Source of the DNA: Gemmatimonadaceae bacterium
Lineage (GTDB): Bacteria > Gemmatimonadota > Gemmatimonadetes > Gemmatimonadales > Gemmatimonadaceae
Length of the DNA: 64,000 nt
NCBI GenBank assembly: GCA_035633115.1
Contig: DASQFN010000102.1
Location: 1 to 64,000, forward strand
Direction: 5' to 3'
A program made the translations under genes and the position numbers. How positions within the stretch are numbered: the first letter of the stretch is position 1; every line of letters starts with the position of its first letter. Below the pieces are notes generated by a model that made no database searches, was not told where the DNA came from, and was given only the letters and a program-made list of their open reading frames with translations. Shown piece by piece: positions 63,339-64,000 of the stretch.

Positions 63339-63547
63339 CGCGCGGTCGATCACACCAAGAAACAGCGAAGGATGTCTCTGGGTTCGCAACGGCGTGGAAG
63401 AAACTCAGCTACTGCAAGGCACAGTCGCCTTTTTCTAGTGAACTCCCTAATCGGTGGAGTCCCGTCTGTGTGACCGGCTGCCGGGCCGCCAAATAAAAGC
63501 TCAAGTGTGTACTTTGCCGGACTTCGAGGGGCCGATGAAGGAACTGA

Positions 63548-64000
63548 TCAGGAAGGGAGAAGCTGACCGGCGAATCGGTAATCAGGGGCTGCTGCTCTAG
63601 CAGGCGGCAGGTACAATGTGCACGCGGCCGTGATAGGAGCGGCAGCAACCGTGTACAAGGCGACCCGATTGATGACAGGCTCGCAGCCGGTAAACATCGC
63701 AGCCTCGTATATGACCACTTCGTGGTTGGAGGGGTAAAAGGTCAGCAGTTTGTTCACCAGCAACGGAAGAGCTTTCAGATCGTATCCCGCTCGTCGATAT
63801 GTCCAATCGCCCAATGCTCCTGCCTGCCACAAGATGAGTTGACTCGAAGGATCAATGACACGGTCGTTCATAAGGAAGTCGGTGGCTTCGTACGATTGGC
63901 AACCGTTCACTGCGGGGTCCACGCCAAGGTCAGCGAAAAGGCAGTCTTCAGAAGAGATGCCTGGCAGCATACGCGCCTCAAACCCTTCGGCTCGAGCTCG
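63548..64000 (-). CDS. SAM-dependent methyltransferase of the tetrapyrrole methylase fold, borosin-like (3' part)
   Basis: The frame is open past 64000, so only the C-terminal ~150 residues are seen. FEARMLPGISSEDCLFADLGVDP, SYEATDFLMNDR, PSSQLILWQAG and HEVVIYEAA match tetrapyrrole-methylase-fold enzymes of the borosin type, which N-methylate peptide backbones in ribosomal peptide pathways. A precursor would lie beyond the window. It is convergent with the small exported gene and shares no promoter with the regulon. Confidence 0.7.
   Translation of the reverse strand, partial: RARAEGFEARMLPGISSEDCLFADLGVDPAVNGCQSYEATDFLMNDRVIDPSSQLILWQAGALGDWTYRRAGYDLKALPLLVNKLLTFYPSNHEVVIYEAAMFTGCEPVINRVALYTVAAAPITAACTLYLPPARAAAPDYRFAGQLLPS

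Overview
The window is from a fairly GC-rich Gram-negative bacterium. Several proteins have signal peptides and outer-membrane beta-barrel character, and no tRNA, rRNA, transposase or CRISPR array was found. Overall protein style suggests Gemmatimonadota or a similar soil phylum, but no marker gene settles this.

Two gene worlds are interleaved. The first (1-27.9 kb and 57.4-63.4 kb) is a set of separate transcription units. Ten copies of one unusual promoter-like element occur there. Each has two direct copies of a 16-mer close to ATACAAAACCGGCATT, 21-22 bp apart, and in nine of the ten a -10-like hexamer lies 20-21 bp further downstream. Behind these elements lie predicted hydrolases and envelope proteins: a metzincin-type protease with a lipase-like alpha/beta hydrolase (1.8-7.7 kb); an OMPLA-like barrel, gluzincin protease, metallo-beta-lactamase-fold enzyme, STAND NTPase, small partner protein and DUF2235 lipase-like enzyme (9.2-18.0 kb); a second secreted alpha/beta hydrolase (22.5-25.5 kb); a membrane protein pair (57.7-59.1 kb, minus); a barrel-like protein (59.6-61.0 kb); and a secreted metzincin with C-terminal repeats (61.3-62.9 kb). 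I infer one regulon whose products act on membranes, proteins and the envelope, perhaps in conflict with other cells or phage. Between the units are an HSDR_N-type nuclease-domain gene and its truncated duplicate, a MNT/HEPN toxin-antitoxin pair, a truncated ABC ATPase, and several decayed genes.

The second world (28.2-56.8 kb, apparently more GC-rich) is a compact, nearly all plus-strand locus for a phage-tail-like contractile injection system. In order it holds a LuxR-type regulator, a receiver-like protein without a phosphoacceptor, a putative tail-end protein, sheath, tube, tail chaperone, a hub-associated protein, a 1111-aa tape-measure-like protein, a 1596-aa protein with an N-terminal Zn-dependent phospholipase C-like domain, a HEAT-repeat protein, gpD-like hub, gpV-like spike, PAAR-like tip, gp25-like and gpJ-like baseplate proteins, further baseplate/fibre candidates, a Thr/Ser-rich stalk protein and a glycosyltransferase. 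There are no capsid, terminase, integrase or lysis genes, and no AAA+ ATPase of the usual extracellular CIS type in the window.

Decayed genes flank the island: a SGNH-like remnant and TPR pseudogene to the left, and M42/M61 peptidase fragments to the right. The window ends inside a minus-strand gene for a tetrapyrrole-methylase-fold methyltransferase resembling borosin peptide N-methyltransferases. Several genes show single-base frameshifts or an in-frame stop; assembly error and true decay cannot be told apart from the sequence alone.
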